The notes under the pieces were generated by a model. The model saw only the letters and a list, made by a program, of their open reading frames with translations. It searched no databases and was not told the DNA's origin. From assembly GCF_000008765.1 (NCBI RefSeq), contig NC_003030.1, positions 3,134,001-3,198,000 on the forward strand: DNA of 64,000 nucleotides. Direction: 5' to 3'. This DNA is from Clostridium acetobutylicum ATCC 824 (GTDB taxonomy: Bacteria; Bacillota; Clostridia; Clostridiales; Clostridiaceae). Made by a program: the position numbers and the translations under genes. Positions 26,464 through 35,686 of the stretch are shown one piece after another; position 1 is the stretch's first letter, and every line of letters starts with the position of its first letter.

Positions 26464-27780
26464 CTAAATTTTAAAATTTCTAAAAAAATCCATAACACTA
26501 TTTGAATCAACTGGCTTGCTAAAAATAAATCCTTGTATTTTACTACAATTCATACTGTTCAAACACTTAAGTTGTTCTCTATACTCTACACCCTCTGCTA
26601 TTATATCAATATCCAAATCTCTTGCAAGATTGATTATGTTCCTTGTAACAATAAGATTGCGGTTAGAACTATAAAGCTTATCAACAAAAGATTTATCAAG
26701 CTTTATGCCATCTAAAGGTATATTATATAAATAATTTAGTGATGAGTACATAGTCCCAAAGTCATCAATGTATATTCTTATACCTAACTCTCTTAATTGA
26801 TTTAAGACACAAAGAACCTTTTCACTTAAGGCTGTTCTTTCAATTATTTCAAATATAATATTTCTAGAATTCACACCTTCATTTTCTACGGTTTCTTTAA
26901 CAAAACTTACAAAAGACTCTTCACAAAGCTGACTTTCTGCTATATTAATAGACATACTCAACTTTTCATATCCCATATCATTAAATCTTCTAAGTTCCGC
27001 CAAAGCTTCTTTTATAACAAACTTTCCAATTGAATTTATCATGCCATTTCTTTCAACCATAGCTATAAAATAATTAGGCCCTAATATTCCCTTTTGTGGA
27101 TGACGCCATCTTAAAAGAGCTTCTAAGCCATAAATATCCTTATTATTAGTATCTACCTGAGGCTGATAATATAGTTCAAACTCTTTATTTTGCAAAGCAT
27201 GACTTATATCATGAAGTATTCTCTCATCTTTAAATAACTTTTCACAAGATTTATAGTCAAAAACTTCATAGCAACTTTTTTCAGAATTCTTAGCAATACT
27301 TAAAGCAACTTCTGCACAGCTTAAAACACTCTCTACATTATCGCCATTATATGGATATAATGAAACACCCATATTTATATCAACCCTAAAACTTGTATGA
27401 TATTTAATTGCATATGAATGAAAAAACTCAACTATACTTTGTGCCATAATCTTGAATTCTCTTCTTTCCTTAAAAGGAAATAGAACAACAAATTTGTCTC
27501 CCCTTATCCTTGTTGCTTGACAACTATCTTCCAAGTTATTTTTTAAATTAATAGAAATCTCCCTTAGTAACCTATCTCCATTTTCATATCCATATTTGTA
27601 ATTATAAACTCTAAACTTAGATATATCTATGAGATACAGTGCGAATTTATTGTCACTAAGTAGTAATTTATCTTTTTTACATTTTTCAGTAAAATTTATT
27701 ATATCCCTCCACATAAAATCACTGCTTTCATACCCTTTATTATTATGTAGGAAAACCAAGAAAAATCTTAAGTTATGCAC
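26464..27780 (-). CDS. Degenerate GGDEF plus EAL c-di-GMP phosphodiesterase
   Basis: A 438-aa cytosolic signalling protein. Residues about 30-170 are a GGDEF fold whose signature is RGDKF instead of GGDEF, so cyclase activity is unlikely. Residues about 185-435 form an EAL domain with GLEALLRW, NIAESQL, EIIERT, DDFGTMYSSL, LDKSFV, EGVEY and QGFIFSKP. The usual acidic, asparagine and lysine catalytic positions are kept, though ELTES reads EIIER. So it is probably a phosphodiesterase tuned by the dead GGDEF domain. The start is unclear: GTG 27780 has no ribosome binding site; ATG at residue 23 (27714) is an alternative. Confidence 0.85.
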   Translation of the reverse strand: MHNLRFFLVFLHNNKGYESSDFMWRDIINFTEKCKKDKLLLSDNKFALYLIDISKFRVYNYKYGYENGDRLLREISINLKNNLEDSCQATRIRGDKFVVLFPFKERREFKIMAQSIVEFFHSYAIKYHTSFRVDINMGVSLYPYNGDNVESVLSCAEVALSIAKNSEKSCYEVFDYKSCEKLFKDERILHDISHALQNKEFELYYQPQVDTNNKDIYGLEALLRWRHPQKGILGPNYFIAMVERNGMINSIGKFVIKEALAELRRFNDMGYEKLSMSINIAESQLCEESFVSFVKETVENEGVNSRNIIFEIIERTALSEKVLCVLNQLRELGIRIYIDDFGTMYSSLNYLYNIPLDGIKLDKSFVDKLYSSNRNLIVTRNIINLARDLDIDIIAEGVEYREQLKCLNSMNCSKIQGFIFSKPVDSNSVMDFFRNFKI

Positions 27781-28051
27781 ATTTCATAAAGCTAACTTTC
27801 AAAACATAATGCTATGTACTTCACTTAATATTTTCACTAATTTTCCTATGTTTAGCATAAATTTAAAATTTAAATATTACATTTTATTTACTAATTATAT
27901 CATAGTATAACTTAAACCACAAATATTAATATATGTTTTTTATTTACATTATAATCCTTATTAAAATATGCCAAATTCGATATAATTATTTATATTAATA
28001 CCTATTTTTCTTTCTGTGGATGGTTTTATCAAATTGTTTTTTTGATATTCC

Positions 28052-29218
28052 TTATTTTCTTTTAGTATAATAAGAATTTATTCTAATATAGTCTTCTGTA
28101 AAATCTGATCCCCAAACAGTTGCAGCAAAATCACCTACATTTAAATTAGCCTGTATTTTACATTCATTATTATCCCTAAGATATCTTTCGATACAATCAA
28201 AGTTTTCTTCATATATTTTTCCCTTATCATATATAACATTAGAATTGAAGGCTATTTCTATTTTCAAAGGATCTACATCATCCTCAAATGATTTTCCTAT
28301 GGCCATAGCTATCCTTCCCCAATTTGGATCAGAGCCATAAATCGCAATTTTAACAAGCGGTGAGTTTATAATTGATTTAGCTATTACTTTAGCACTCTCA
28401 AAGCTACTACAGCCCATTACTGTAGCTTCTATAAGCTTAGAAACTCCCTCCCCATCTCTAACTATATCTTTAGCCATATCAATGCACATATCTGTAAAAG
28501 TTTTCTCAAAAACCTCCAAATTAACATTTCCAACATATCCATTTGCAAGGATTGCCGCTGTGTCACTTGTACTTGTATCATGGTCTATACTTATCATATT
28601 AAAAGATTTGTCCACTGCTCTTTTTAAAATCCCTTTAAGTTCTACAGCTTTAATAGAAGCATCCGTAAAAAAATATGCAAGCATAGTAGCCATATTAGGT
28701 TCAATCATCCCAGATCCCTTTGCAATTCCTAATACAGTTGCGTCTCCAATCTTACAACTTTTTATTTTAAGTTCTTTATCAGTTGTCATAATTGCCCTAT
28801 TAAATTCTTCCCAATTATATTTACTTAAAGAAGACTTTATTCCATTTATCCCAGTAATAATACAATCTATAGGCAGTTGTTTACCTATTATTCCTGTAGA
28901 TGAAGGAAGTATATTTTCACTTTTTATATTTAGTTCACAAGACAGCTTATTTAATATTCTATAGGTATTTTTAAGCCCTTCTTCTCCTGTTGCTACATTT
29001 GCAACACCACTGGTAACAACAATAGACTGAAGCTTATTATCCTTAATATTTTCTTTGCCAACAATAATTGGAATCCCACAGAACTTATTTTTTGTAAAAA
29101 CTGCAGCTGCACTGCACAATTTTTCTGAATATACAACACCTAAATCTAATTTTCTTTTTTTTATTCCAACATGCTTACCGCAGCATAAAAACCCTTTTGG
29201 AATCATATAATTAATCAT
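28052..29218 (-). CDS. argJ: Arginine biosynthesis bifunctional protein ArgJ
   Basis: A 388-aa enzyme that transfers acetyl from N-acetylornithine to glutamate, and in bifunctional forms also uses acetyl-CoA. The self-cleavage region GSGMIEPNMATML has the nucleophile threonine that becomes the N-terminus of the beta chain. GSDPNWGRIA near residue 270 is also characteristic. The usual argC, argB and argD neighbours are absent here. ATG 29218 has GGAG about 11 nt upstream. A 270-bp AT-rich gap (27781-28051) follows, with a weak TATCAAA/TTTGATA hairpin at 28027-28047. Confidence 0.93.
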   Translation of the reverse strand: MINYMIPKGFLCCGKHVGIKKRKLDLGVVYSEKLCSAAAVFTKNKFCGIPIIVGKENIKDNKLQSIVVTSGVANVATGEEGLKNTYRILNKLSCELNIKSENILPSSTGIIGKQLPIDCIITGINGIKSSLSKYNWEEFNRAIMTTDKELKIKSCKIGDATVLGIAKGSGMIEPNMATMLAYFFTDASIKAVELKGILKRAVDKSFNMISIDHDTSTSDTAAILANGYVGNVNLEVFEKTFTDMCIDMAKDIVRDGEGVSKLIEATVMGCSSFESAKVIAKSIINSPLVKIAIYGSDPNWGRIAMAIGKSFEDDVDPLKIEIAFNSNVIYDKGKIYEENFDCIERYLRDNNECKIQANLNVGDFAATVWGSDFTEDYIRINSYYTKRK

Positions 29219-29384
29219 ATATACTACATCTCCTTAAACACTATGTGCATGTAATATATTATATAGCCGTTTTTATAATTATTCAATATAATTTATATTT
29301 ATGCATTTATAATAAAAAACAAAGCTCTTCCTACATAACACATATTTTAATAAAAACTATGTATTTACATAAGAAAAGCTTATA

Positions 29385-30044
29385 CTATACTATTTCTTTC
29401 TTATCATGCATCGGGTCCTTTTCTGCATATTCTTCCGGAAGATGGCTGACATCATTAATTGTTACTATTTTAGGTATATTATTTTCATTAAATTCTATTT
29501 TGCATATAGATGTATTGCCTAATAAAATTCTATGATACATTGCCATATTCCAGTTAAAAAGAGCTATAAGCGCTGCTTTTATTATCCCTCCATGAGCAAC
29601 TACTACAATGTTTTTACCTTTATTGTCATTTACAATTTTTAATACAGCATGTTCAACTCTTATTGAAGCTCTTTTTATACTTAAATCTCCTCCACACAAA
29701 GGTCCATCCTCAGTATCATTTCTCCAAATGTCAAATTCCTTCGGAAACTTACTTTTCATTTCCTTAATGGTTAAACCTTCCCAAAGTCCAAAATTTATTT
29801 CTCTTAAGTCGTCTTCTATTATTGGACTAATCCCTTTAGTCGAAGCAATTAATTTAGCAGTATTAAAGGCTCTCTTCAATGGACTTGCATAAACACAATC
29901 AAAACTTCCTTCTAATCGCTTTGCAACTCTCTTAGCTTGTTCAATTCCGTTATCTGTAAGGTTTATATCATGGCATCCCTGAAACCTTCCCTGAACATTC
30001 CATTCAGTCTCTCCATGTCTAACCAGCAAAACCGTTGTTTTCAT
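29385..30044 (-). CDS. Histidine phosphatase family protein (phosphoglycerate-mutase-like)
   Basis: A 219-aa branch-1 histidine phosphatase. The catalytic LVRHGETEWN loop lies at residues 5-14, with ASPLKRAFNTA, the acid EINFGLWEG and the second histidine in VVAHGGI. This matches PhoE/CobC/GpmB-like phosphatases more than a glycolytic mutase; the substrate is unknown. The longest ORF starts at GTG 30053, but AAAGGA spacing and family N-termini favour ATG 30044. Confidence 0.88.
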   Translation of the reverse strand: MKTTVLLVRHGETEWNVQGRFQGCHDINLTDNGIEQAKRVAKRLEGSFDCVYASPLKRAFNTAKLIASTKGISPIIEDDLREINFGLWEGLTIKEMKSKFPKEFDIWRNDTEDGPLCGGDLSIKRASIRVEHAVLKIVNDNKGKNIVVVAHGGIIKAALIALFNWNMAMYHRILLGNTSICKIEFNENNIPKIVTINDVSHLPEEYAEKDPMHDKKEIV

Positions 30045-30102
30045 AATCACCACATCCTTTTATGTGGCTATTATACAACCCCTTAAAGAAGCTGTCAAAC
30101 CT

Positions 30103-30204
30103 AGAATTTCTTAAAAGAACTTTCACCGAAGCAAGTACAAAATATAACAGGTTTTAGGTTTATATTGTACTTGCTTCGGTGATTTAGTTCTTTTTAGAAA
30201 TTCT
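30103..30204. repeat. 102-bp near-perfect inverted repeat
   Basis: The left arm 30103-30140 and right arm 30165-30204 are complementary over about 38 bases with one substitution and a 2-base bulge, around a 24-bp AT-rich centre. The inner 18 bp (TCACCGAAGCAAGTACAA) are perfect. It lies between two same-strand genes and is too long and G/C-uneven for an ordinary terminator. It could be a MITE-like palindromic unit or a very stable RNA hairpin. Confidence 0.8.
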
Positions 30205-30280
30205 ATCTCTCTTCATCCTTCATGCACTCTTTTAACTACAAAATATAATTTCGCTCTCTTTCTATATAAATCAAGGATAG

Positions 30281-30967
30281 TCAGATACACTTCTTAAACC
30301 ACTCTATAACTGCCTCTGCCTGCTCCTTTGTATGAAAATCATGTTCACTATCAACTGACACAGTTAGATCACTCTTGAATCTTTTTGCAAAAGTATCTAT
30401 AACATAAGAGCTTTGCAAATTATCTTTTGTTCCATAAATAATTGCAGTTGGTACACACCATTTATCAATTGGGTGATCTTTCACATAACAGTAGTAATCC
30501 CATGAAAGAATTTCTACTGGCGTACTTATTTCCTTTTTTTCTCTAAGTAATTCTTCTGTTACATTGAACCATTTGAACATCTTTCCTATAAGATGTTCCA
30601 TATCAACAATTGGTGACTGAAATAAGCATTTATTTATGGAAAAGTTTTTATATGCAAGCAAACTAAAATATGCACCGAGACTGCATCCAAATAAACTTAT
30701 GCTTTTCCAGTTTCTTTTGGCATAGTCTCCAATCACTTTAAGGTCATGTACACCATTCCAAACATTGCATTTATAATCTTCATTTTTTCTCTCGCCATGT
30801 TCTGGAAGATCAAAACTAAGAACTTGATATCCTCTTTCTACTGCTATTGTCGCAAATTCATGTGCACTTTCCTTACTTGACATTTTTCCATGAACAAATA
30901 TGTATACTTTATCCGAAGTTTCTCCCCACAAAATAGCCGGAATATTTTTTATTTTTATTTTATTCAT
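30281..30967 (-). CDS. Alpha/beta hydrolase
   Basis: A 228-aa cytosolic hydrolase. It has an oxyanion-side HGKM loop near 26, the nucleophile elbow GCSLG near 94-98 (Ser in the middle), an IIYGTKD strand near 178 and the catalytic histidine in SEHDFHT near 205-211. It resembles small lysophospholipase or acyl-esterase proteins; the substrate cannot be read. AGAGGG precedes ATG 30967. It is monocistronic as far as can be seen. Confidence 0.82.
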   Translation of the reverse strand: MNKIKIKNIPAILWGETSDKVYIFVHGKMSSKESAHEFATIAVERGYQVLSFDLPEHGERKNEDYKCNVWNGVHDLKVIGDYAKRNWKSISLFGCSLGAYFSLLAYKNFSINKCLFQSPIVDMEHLIGKMFKWFNVTEELLREKKEISTPVEILSWDYYCYVKDHPIDKWCVPTAIIYGTKDNLQSSYVIDTFAKRFKSDLTVSVDSEHDFHTKEQAEAVIEWFKKCI

Positions 30968-31051
30968 AATAACCCTCTTACATAAAAAGTTTATATTGCC
31001 TTTTACTGTATAAGGCAGTATATTATATTATAATATCACTTTGGAGGGAAG

Positions 31052-31540
31052 ATGTTAATAATGGGATTTTTAAAGAATAAGAAAGTTGTTATATCTTTAA
31101 TTATTATTATATGTTTGCTATTTTTATCAATTATAAGCTATTTGAGCTTTAAATATGTAAAAGCAGCGAATAATAATCATACTAATTTAACTAATATAAA
31201 AAATATATCACAAGATATTGAAGGTATAATGTACACTGACAATACTTCTGGTAACACCTACAATGTAAAGTTTTATTATTTGGATGGCAGGGACATTAGA
31301 AATATAAAACCAAAATCATCAAAGTGTAGTATAAGAATTTTATCTAAAGTTAAAACAGGAGATTTAAACTTAAAATTGAAGAAAAATAATAATATTATTA
31401 TTTTTGATAAGACTATTTCTAACAAAAGCGTAAATTCAAACATAACCTTAAATGTAACTGGAGTTGATAGTAATGGATTTAATATTGAAGTTACAGCTAA
31501 AAAAGCTCATAACGGCATTGTGTATATAGAATTTAACTAA
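31052..31540 (+). CDS. Membrane-anchored small protein, function unknown
   Basis: A 162-aa protein with a strong N-terminal hydrophobic segment (residues about 10-30) after a basic KNKK, then an Asn/Lys/Ser-rich extracellular part with beta-strand character. I do not recognise a domain. GGAGGG precedes ATG 31052 with short spacing; ATG 31061 is possible. It is flanked by convergent and divergent genes, so it is transcribed alone. An exported or anchored cell-surface protein is the most that can be inferred. Confidence 0.65.
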   Translation: MLIMGFLKNKKVVISLIIIICLLFLSIISYLSFKYVKAANNNHTNLTNIKNISQDIEGIMYTDNTSGNTYNVKFYYLDGRDIRNIKPKSSKCSIRILSKVKTGDLNLKLKKNNNIIIFDKTISNKSVNSNITLNVTGVDSNGFNIEVTAKKAHNGIVYIEFN

Positions 31541-31544
31541 TATA

Positions 31545-31597
31545 AAAAATAGTGCTGCAAATAGTTCTTTATAAGACTTGCCTACAGCACTATTTTT
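31545..31597. terminator. Bidirectional intrinsic terminator
   Basis: A 13-bp perfect stem AAAAATAGTGCTG closes a 27-nt loop between the convergent 162-aa and SGNH genes. The stop codon of the latter touches it. Confidence 0.85.
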
Positions 31598-32393
31598 ATT
31601 TATGATTTTTTAAAACTTCTTCTATTCTTTGAGCTATTGCCTTATAGCCAGAGCTATTTGGATGGAAATTATCTATAGTAAGATACTTCTCTGTATCATA
31701 TTCAAATAAATCATAGGTAGGAATAAAGACAGCATTTGAATCAACCGAAATTATATTTTGTGTTTGATAATTCCAGGAGTTAAGCAACTCTATTTTATCG
31801 GTCCCTATAGAACTTCCAAATGGATTATATAGACCTATAAATACAATGGTACACTTAGAATTATTATCTCTTATCAGCCTAAATATATCTCTAACATTAT
31901 TCAAATATTTATTCTCTGTGTCTTTTAAATCAGCTGCCGAAACATTCCCTTCAAATTTAAATTTACTTACCTCATTACCTCCAATAGATATGAATATCAT
32001 ATTGGATTTTTTTATCAAATTTTCAGTATCTTTATTCTTAACTATTTGAAGAAGTCCGTTTGATACATCACCATTAACAGCTATATTATCCAACCTAACA
32101 TTTCTATTATTTTTCACCCTAAAATAATCTGCAAAATATCCACTAAAGCCTTTACCTTTCTCATCACCTGTACCCTTTGCCAGTGAATCTCCCATTACAA
32201 GTATATTGTACGAATTGGAGACAGTATCATAATTATTCTTTTTACTAACTACCGTCTCTTTACTACTCTTACTTATATACTTGTCCACAGGAGATGATGT
32301 TAAACTTGCCGCTTCTTTAATTCCAAAAATAGATAATAGCAAAACTATACCTGCCGCAATAACAACAAACCCTATAGTCAATTTTTTTAGCAT
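31596..32393 (-). CDS. SGNH/GDSL-family hydrolase, exported
   Basis: A 265-aa esterase with a hydrophobic N-terminal segment (residues 1-25) that anchors or exports it. SGNH blocks: VMGDSLAKG (nucleophile Ser), AVNGDVS (block II glycine), ISIGGNE (block III, Asn), and DNFHPNSSGY (catalytic Asp-x-x-His). It would cleave ester bonds outside the membrane, for instance acyl groups on polysaccharide or lipid; the substrate is unknown. GAGGGGTG precedes the ATG. It follows the ABC permease gene by 13 bp, so it is probably the last gene of that operon. Confidence 0.85.
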   Translation of the reverse strand: MLKKLTIGFVVIAAGIVLLLSIFGIKEAASLTSSPVDKYISKSSKETVVSKKNNYDTVSNSYNILVMGDSLAKGTGDEKGKGFSGYFADYFRVKNNRNVRLDNIAVNGDVSNGLLQIVKNKDTENLIKKSNMIFISIGGNEVSKFKFEGNVSAADLKDTENKYLNNVRDIFRLIRDNNSKCTIVFIGLYNPFGSSIGTDKIELLNSWNYQTQNIISVDSNAVFIPTYDLFEYDTEKYLTIDNFHPNSSGYKAIAQRIEEVLKNHK

Positions 32394-32405
32394 TTCTTCA
32401 CCCCT

Positions 32406-33422
32406 CTAAACAAGTACATCCTTTTTATTAAATACATAAAAACTTATTACAATGGAAGCCATACTCCAAATTAATAAAACCATTATAGAAAAATCAAAAT
32501 TCATTCCTGACACTATCCTCATTTTACCCGTAAGATACTGTGGTAAATTTAGATTCACTACAAAAAAGTACTTTGCAGCTTCTATATCATCTAAAAATAC
32601 GCTTAAAATGTTTCCTCCTATTAATGCTGACATCATTATTCCTATTGATGCTCCAATACTTTTTACGAAAATGGATATCATAAAAGATATTGAACCCACA
32701 ACTATTGATATAAAGAAACTTAAAGCAGACATAATTAATATATAATACCACTGGTATATCCCAACCACATTAGAAGCATCAACCTTTCCCGCTATTACCT
32801 TATATCCTGTTATAACTGGTTCTCCAAAGCCAGTACGCTTAAAAACAACTAAAGAAACTATTAGCGGTATTATTGTTGTCAAAAATACTACAAAGGCTGA
32901 CATTATAATGAGAGCTATATATTTACTCAAGAGTATTTTCCACCTTGGAACGGCTCTTGTCAATAGAACTTTTATTGTTCTACTAGAAAATTCTGACGAA
33001 ACAATATCTGAAGCTAATATTATTACGAGAAGTGGTAATAACAAAGTAACTGACTGCGCCATTATATTTGAGGTAAAATTTCCTGCTGTGGGTGTTATTG
33101 GGTTTATGTTATTTTTAAGATAATACCTGTACTGTTCCATTTGAATATTTATACTTTTTTCTTCTGATTTTTTTACAGTTCTATATTTTAACTTACTCTG
33201 TAGGTCTTGAATTTGCTGATTTATAAGAGGTCTCCAATTATAACTTGAACTATTGCTGTTAACATAGCTTCTCACTGTTCTTTGATACTTATTATTTTGT
33301 CCGTATGCAAAAGCACAGGCTTCTATTAAAATAATCGCCATAATCAAAATTACTTTCTTTTTAAACAGCATTTTTATTATTTCATTTTTAATTAACTTTA
33401 TCACCTTTCCACCACCCTTCAT
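32406..33422 (-). CDS. ABC-2 type transporter permease
   Basis: A 338-aa integral membrane protein with one N-terminal span, a hydrophilic loop (about 45-110), and five more hydrophobic spans, the ABC-2 layout. It is the permease for the ATPase encoded immediately upstream; the genes overlap by 4 bp (AAATGA). ATG 33422 is the overlapping start, but GTG 33404 sits behind a purine-rich site and is possible. Substrate is unknown; bacitracin- or lantibiotic-type exporters share this gene form. Confidence 0.83.
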   Translation of the reverse strand: MKGGGKVIKLIKNEIIKMLFKKKVILIMAIILIEACAFAYGQNNKYQRTVRSYVNSNSSSYNWRPLINQQIQDLQSKLKYRTVKKSEEKSINIQMEQYRYYLKNNINPITPTAGNFTSNIMAQSVTLLLPLLVIILASDIVSSEFSSRTIKVLLTRAVPRWKILLSKYIALIIMSAFVVFLTTIIPLIVSLVVFKRTGFGEPVITGYKVIAGKVDASNVVGIYQWYYILIMSALSFFISIVVGSISFMISIFVKSIGASIGIMMSALIGGNILSVFLDDIEAAKYFFVVNLNLPQYLTGKMRIVSGMNFDFSIMVLLIWSMASIVISFYVFNKKDVLV

Positions 33423-34321
33423 TTATCTTCAGTAATATTTAAAAATAAATCCTCAAGATTTCTCTGCTTACTGCTGGCAAATTTTATTTTTATTCCATTA
33501 CTTAAAAAAGAATCATTTATACTTATAAGCTTTTCTTCATCCACCGAAGCCTCAAGCTTACTGCCATTAATCCTACTATCAATCCTCCAACTATTTTTTA
33601 ATACTTCTCTACCCTTCTCATTATCATTAAGCTCCCAAAACACTTCCTTAGTTTTTAAAAGTTCTGCAACTGAAGCATTTTTAAGAATTTCTCCATCCTT
33701 AATTATAGATACCTTATCGCATATAAGTTCAATTTCAGCAATTAAATGACTTGAAATAAGAACAGATATCTTTTCCTCCTTAGATAACCTTTGTATCAAA
33801 TTTCTAAGATCATTTATACCTGCAGGATCAAGTCCATTTGTTGGCTCATCTAGAATAAGAAGTTTTGGTCTTTTCATAAGGGCCTGTGCAATGCCCATTC
33901 TTTGCTTCATCCCAAGAGAATATGTTGAAATCTTATCTTTAATACTCTTCTCCATATTAACTAAATTAACTGCATATTCTATATCTTCATTAGTAACATT
34001 TTTGTCCATAGCTGCAAGCATTTCTAGATTGTCTTCTCCACTCATATACTCGTATAAGTCTGGTCCTTCTACTATACAACCTACACTTTCCATAGCCTTC
34101 ACATAATTATGTAAAATGGAATAACCACAAATCTCAATTTTACCCGAACTTGGTTTTGAAAGTCCAACAATCATTCTAAGTGTTGTGGATTTTCCTGATC
34201 CATTGGGTCCTAAAAACCCTAAAACCTCACCTTCATCTATAGAAAAATTTATACCCTTTATAATTTCCCTACCTCGTATTACTTTATGCACATCTTCAAC
34301 AAGTAAAATTCTTTTATTCAT
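33419..34321 (-). CDS. ABC transporter ATP-binding protein (BcrA-like)
   Basis: A 300-aa ATPase. Walker A GPNGSGKST, the Q-loop region, signature YSLGMKQR and Walker B LLILDEPTNGLD are intact. The 'LGMKQRMGIAQAL' form of the signature is common in BcrA/CcmA-type exporters. The C-terminal 80 residues form a small regulatory domain. It pairs with the permease next to it. GGAGAAGG precedes the ATG. The metallophosphoesterase gene ends 17 bp upstream. Confidence 0.9.
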   Translation of the reverse strand: MNKRILLVEDVHKVIRGREIIKGINFSIDEGEVLGFLGPNGSGKSTTLRMIVGLSKPSSGKIEICGYSILHNYVKAMESVGCIVEGPDLYEYMSGEDNLEMLAAMDKNVTNEDIEYAVNLVNMEKSIKDKISTYSLGMKQRMGIAQALMKRPKLLILDEPTNGLDPAGINDLRNLIQRLSKEEKISVLISSHLIAEIELICDKVSIIKDGEILKNASVAELLKTKEVFWELNDNEKGREVLKNSWRIDSRINGSKLEASVDEEKLISINDSFLSNGIKIKFASSKQRNLEDLFLNITEDK

Positions 34322-34338
34322 AAAACACCTTCTCCCGT

Positions 34339-35517
34339 TTAATTCATAAAGTCAATTTTTATATTAACTATTTCTCCTTTTGTTCCAATTCTTATAGGCG
34401 GACCCCACGTACCATATCCTGATGTTACAATCAAATTAAAATCCTTCTTCTTTAAATATCCGTAATCATCTTCAAATACTAATTTTGTGGTGAAATTAAA
34501 CGGAAAAATTTGTCCTTCATGAGTGTGTCCTGAAAGCTGTAAATCCACGCCGTTTTTTTCAGCCTCTTCTAATGCAACTGGCCTATGATTCAATGCTATA
34601 ATAGGCAACCTTTTATCCGCATTTTTCATAATTTCATTTAAAGGTTTTACCTTTCCACCAGCTGCATCATTTCTTCCAATCACATAAAAACTATTATCAA
34701 CCTTAACTGCCTTATCTTCTAAAACCTTAATGTCCGCCTTTTTCATATAGTTCATTGCCACTTCAGAATTTTGGGTTGCATACTCATGGTTTCCAGTAAT
34801 AGCATACACTCCATACTTTGATATTATTTCCTTAAAAGCGCTGCTGTAATACTTTTCAAGAGAGGTTGGAGTACTTTCATCTACCATATCTCCACAGAAA
34901 AAAACCACATCAGGCTTAAGCTTATTGATTGAAGTAACAAGTTTGTCAATTCCACGTTCTCTAATCATTATACCCATATGTACATCAGAAACCATAACAA
35001 CATTTAACTGCTTAAGTTTTCCCGCTTTCTTATTTATACTTATATTATAATTTGTTGTTGTTTGATGAATTGCATGCCAAAATCCGAATAAAATTATAAT
35101 TATAACTGCAATAAAAATTGAAATTCCTCTACCATAAATTATACTCATATATTCTCTTAAAGAACCACTAAATCCAAGTTTATTTAAAATAAATCTTATT
35201 AAATCTGTTATGGGAAAGATAATTATTAGATAGCAAAATAAAGCTAATGAGATAGCCCCTAAATAGGTTAAAATTCCTGTAATTTTATTATTTATTGATA
35301 TAGTACTCCTTGACGCAACACTTAGTATGAAAGAAAATGCTAAAAACCAAAATATCCCCCAATAAGCTACCGCTTTCAACCCTTCTTTTTTGCGAAGATT
35401 AACACCAAAAATTATTCCCTTTCCTTTTGCTCCTATATAATACCAAAGCATTGTATATATAAATAAAATTAATATAACCAATATGATATTTCCAATTACT
35501 ATTAATGTTGATTTCAC
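34339..35517 (-). CDS. Membrane metallophosphoesterase
   Basis: A 392-aa protein. Four hydrophobic spans (about 7-25, 48-68, 83-110, 132-152) are followed by a calcineurin-like phosphoesterase domain. Metal motifs: VSDVHMG, FCGDMVD, GNHEYA, ALNHRP and LSGHTHEGQ. The domain is probably on the outer face; relatives (YkuE/YaeI) act on lipid or UDP-linked substrates. The start is GTG 35517, behind a GGAG about 11 nt away. It appears to be the first gene of the run with the ABC exporter and SGNH hydrolase. Confidence 0.87.
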   Translation of the reverse strand: MKSTLIVIGNIILVILILFIYTMLWYYIGAKGKGIIFGVNLRKKEGLKAVAYWGIFWFLAFSFILSVASRSTISINNKITGILTYLGAISLALFCYLIIIFPITDLIRFILNKLGFSGSLREYMSIIYGRGISIFIAVIIIILFGFWHAIHQTTTNYNISINKKAGKLKQLNVVMVSDVHMGIMIRERGIDKLVTSINKLKPDVVFFCGDMVDESTPTSLEKYYSSAFKEIISKYGVYAITGNHEYATQNSEVAMNYMKKADIKVLEDKAVKVDNSFYVIGRNDAAGGKVKPLNEIMKNADKRLPIIALNHRPVALEEAEKNGVDLQLSGHTHEGQIFPFNFTTKLVFEDDYGYLKKKDFNLIVTSGYGTWGPPIRIGTKGEIVNIKIDFMN

Positions 35518-35686
35518 TTCCTATCATTCTCCTTCTCACCAAAGTAAAGCATAGCTAATTTATTACTAAATAGCCTAACATTAATTTTTTGAATTTTACC
35601 TTTTAACTATACATCTATATATCTTTCTTTCCAAACAATTTTTTTTAATGGTTTTCTAAACATATCAATCACTATAATAATTACAA

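Noticed and set aside
28027-28047. Strong terminator after argJ
   Set aside because: The TATCAAA/TTTGATA stem is only 7 bp and has no U run on the minus strand, so it was noted but not called.
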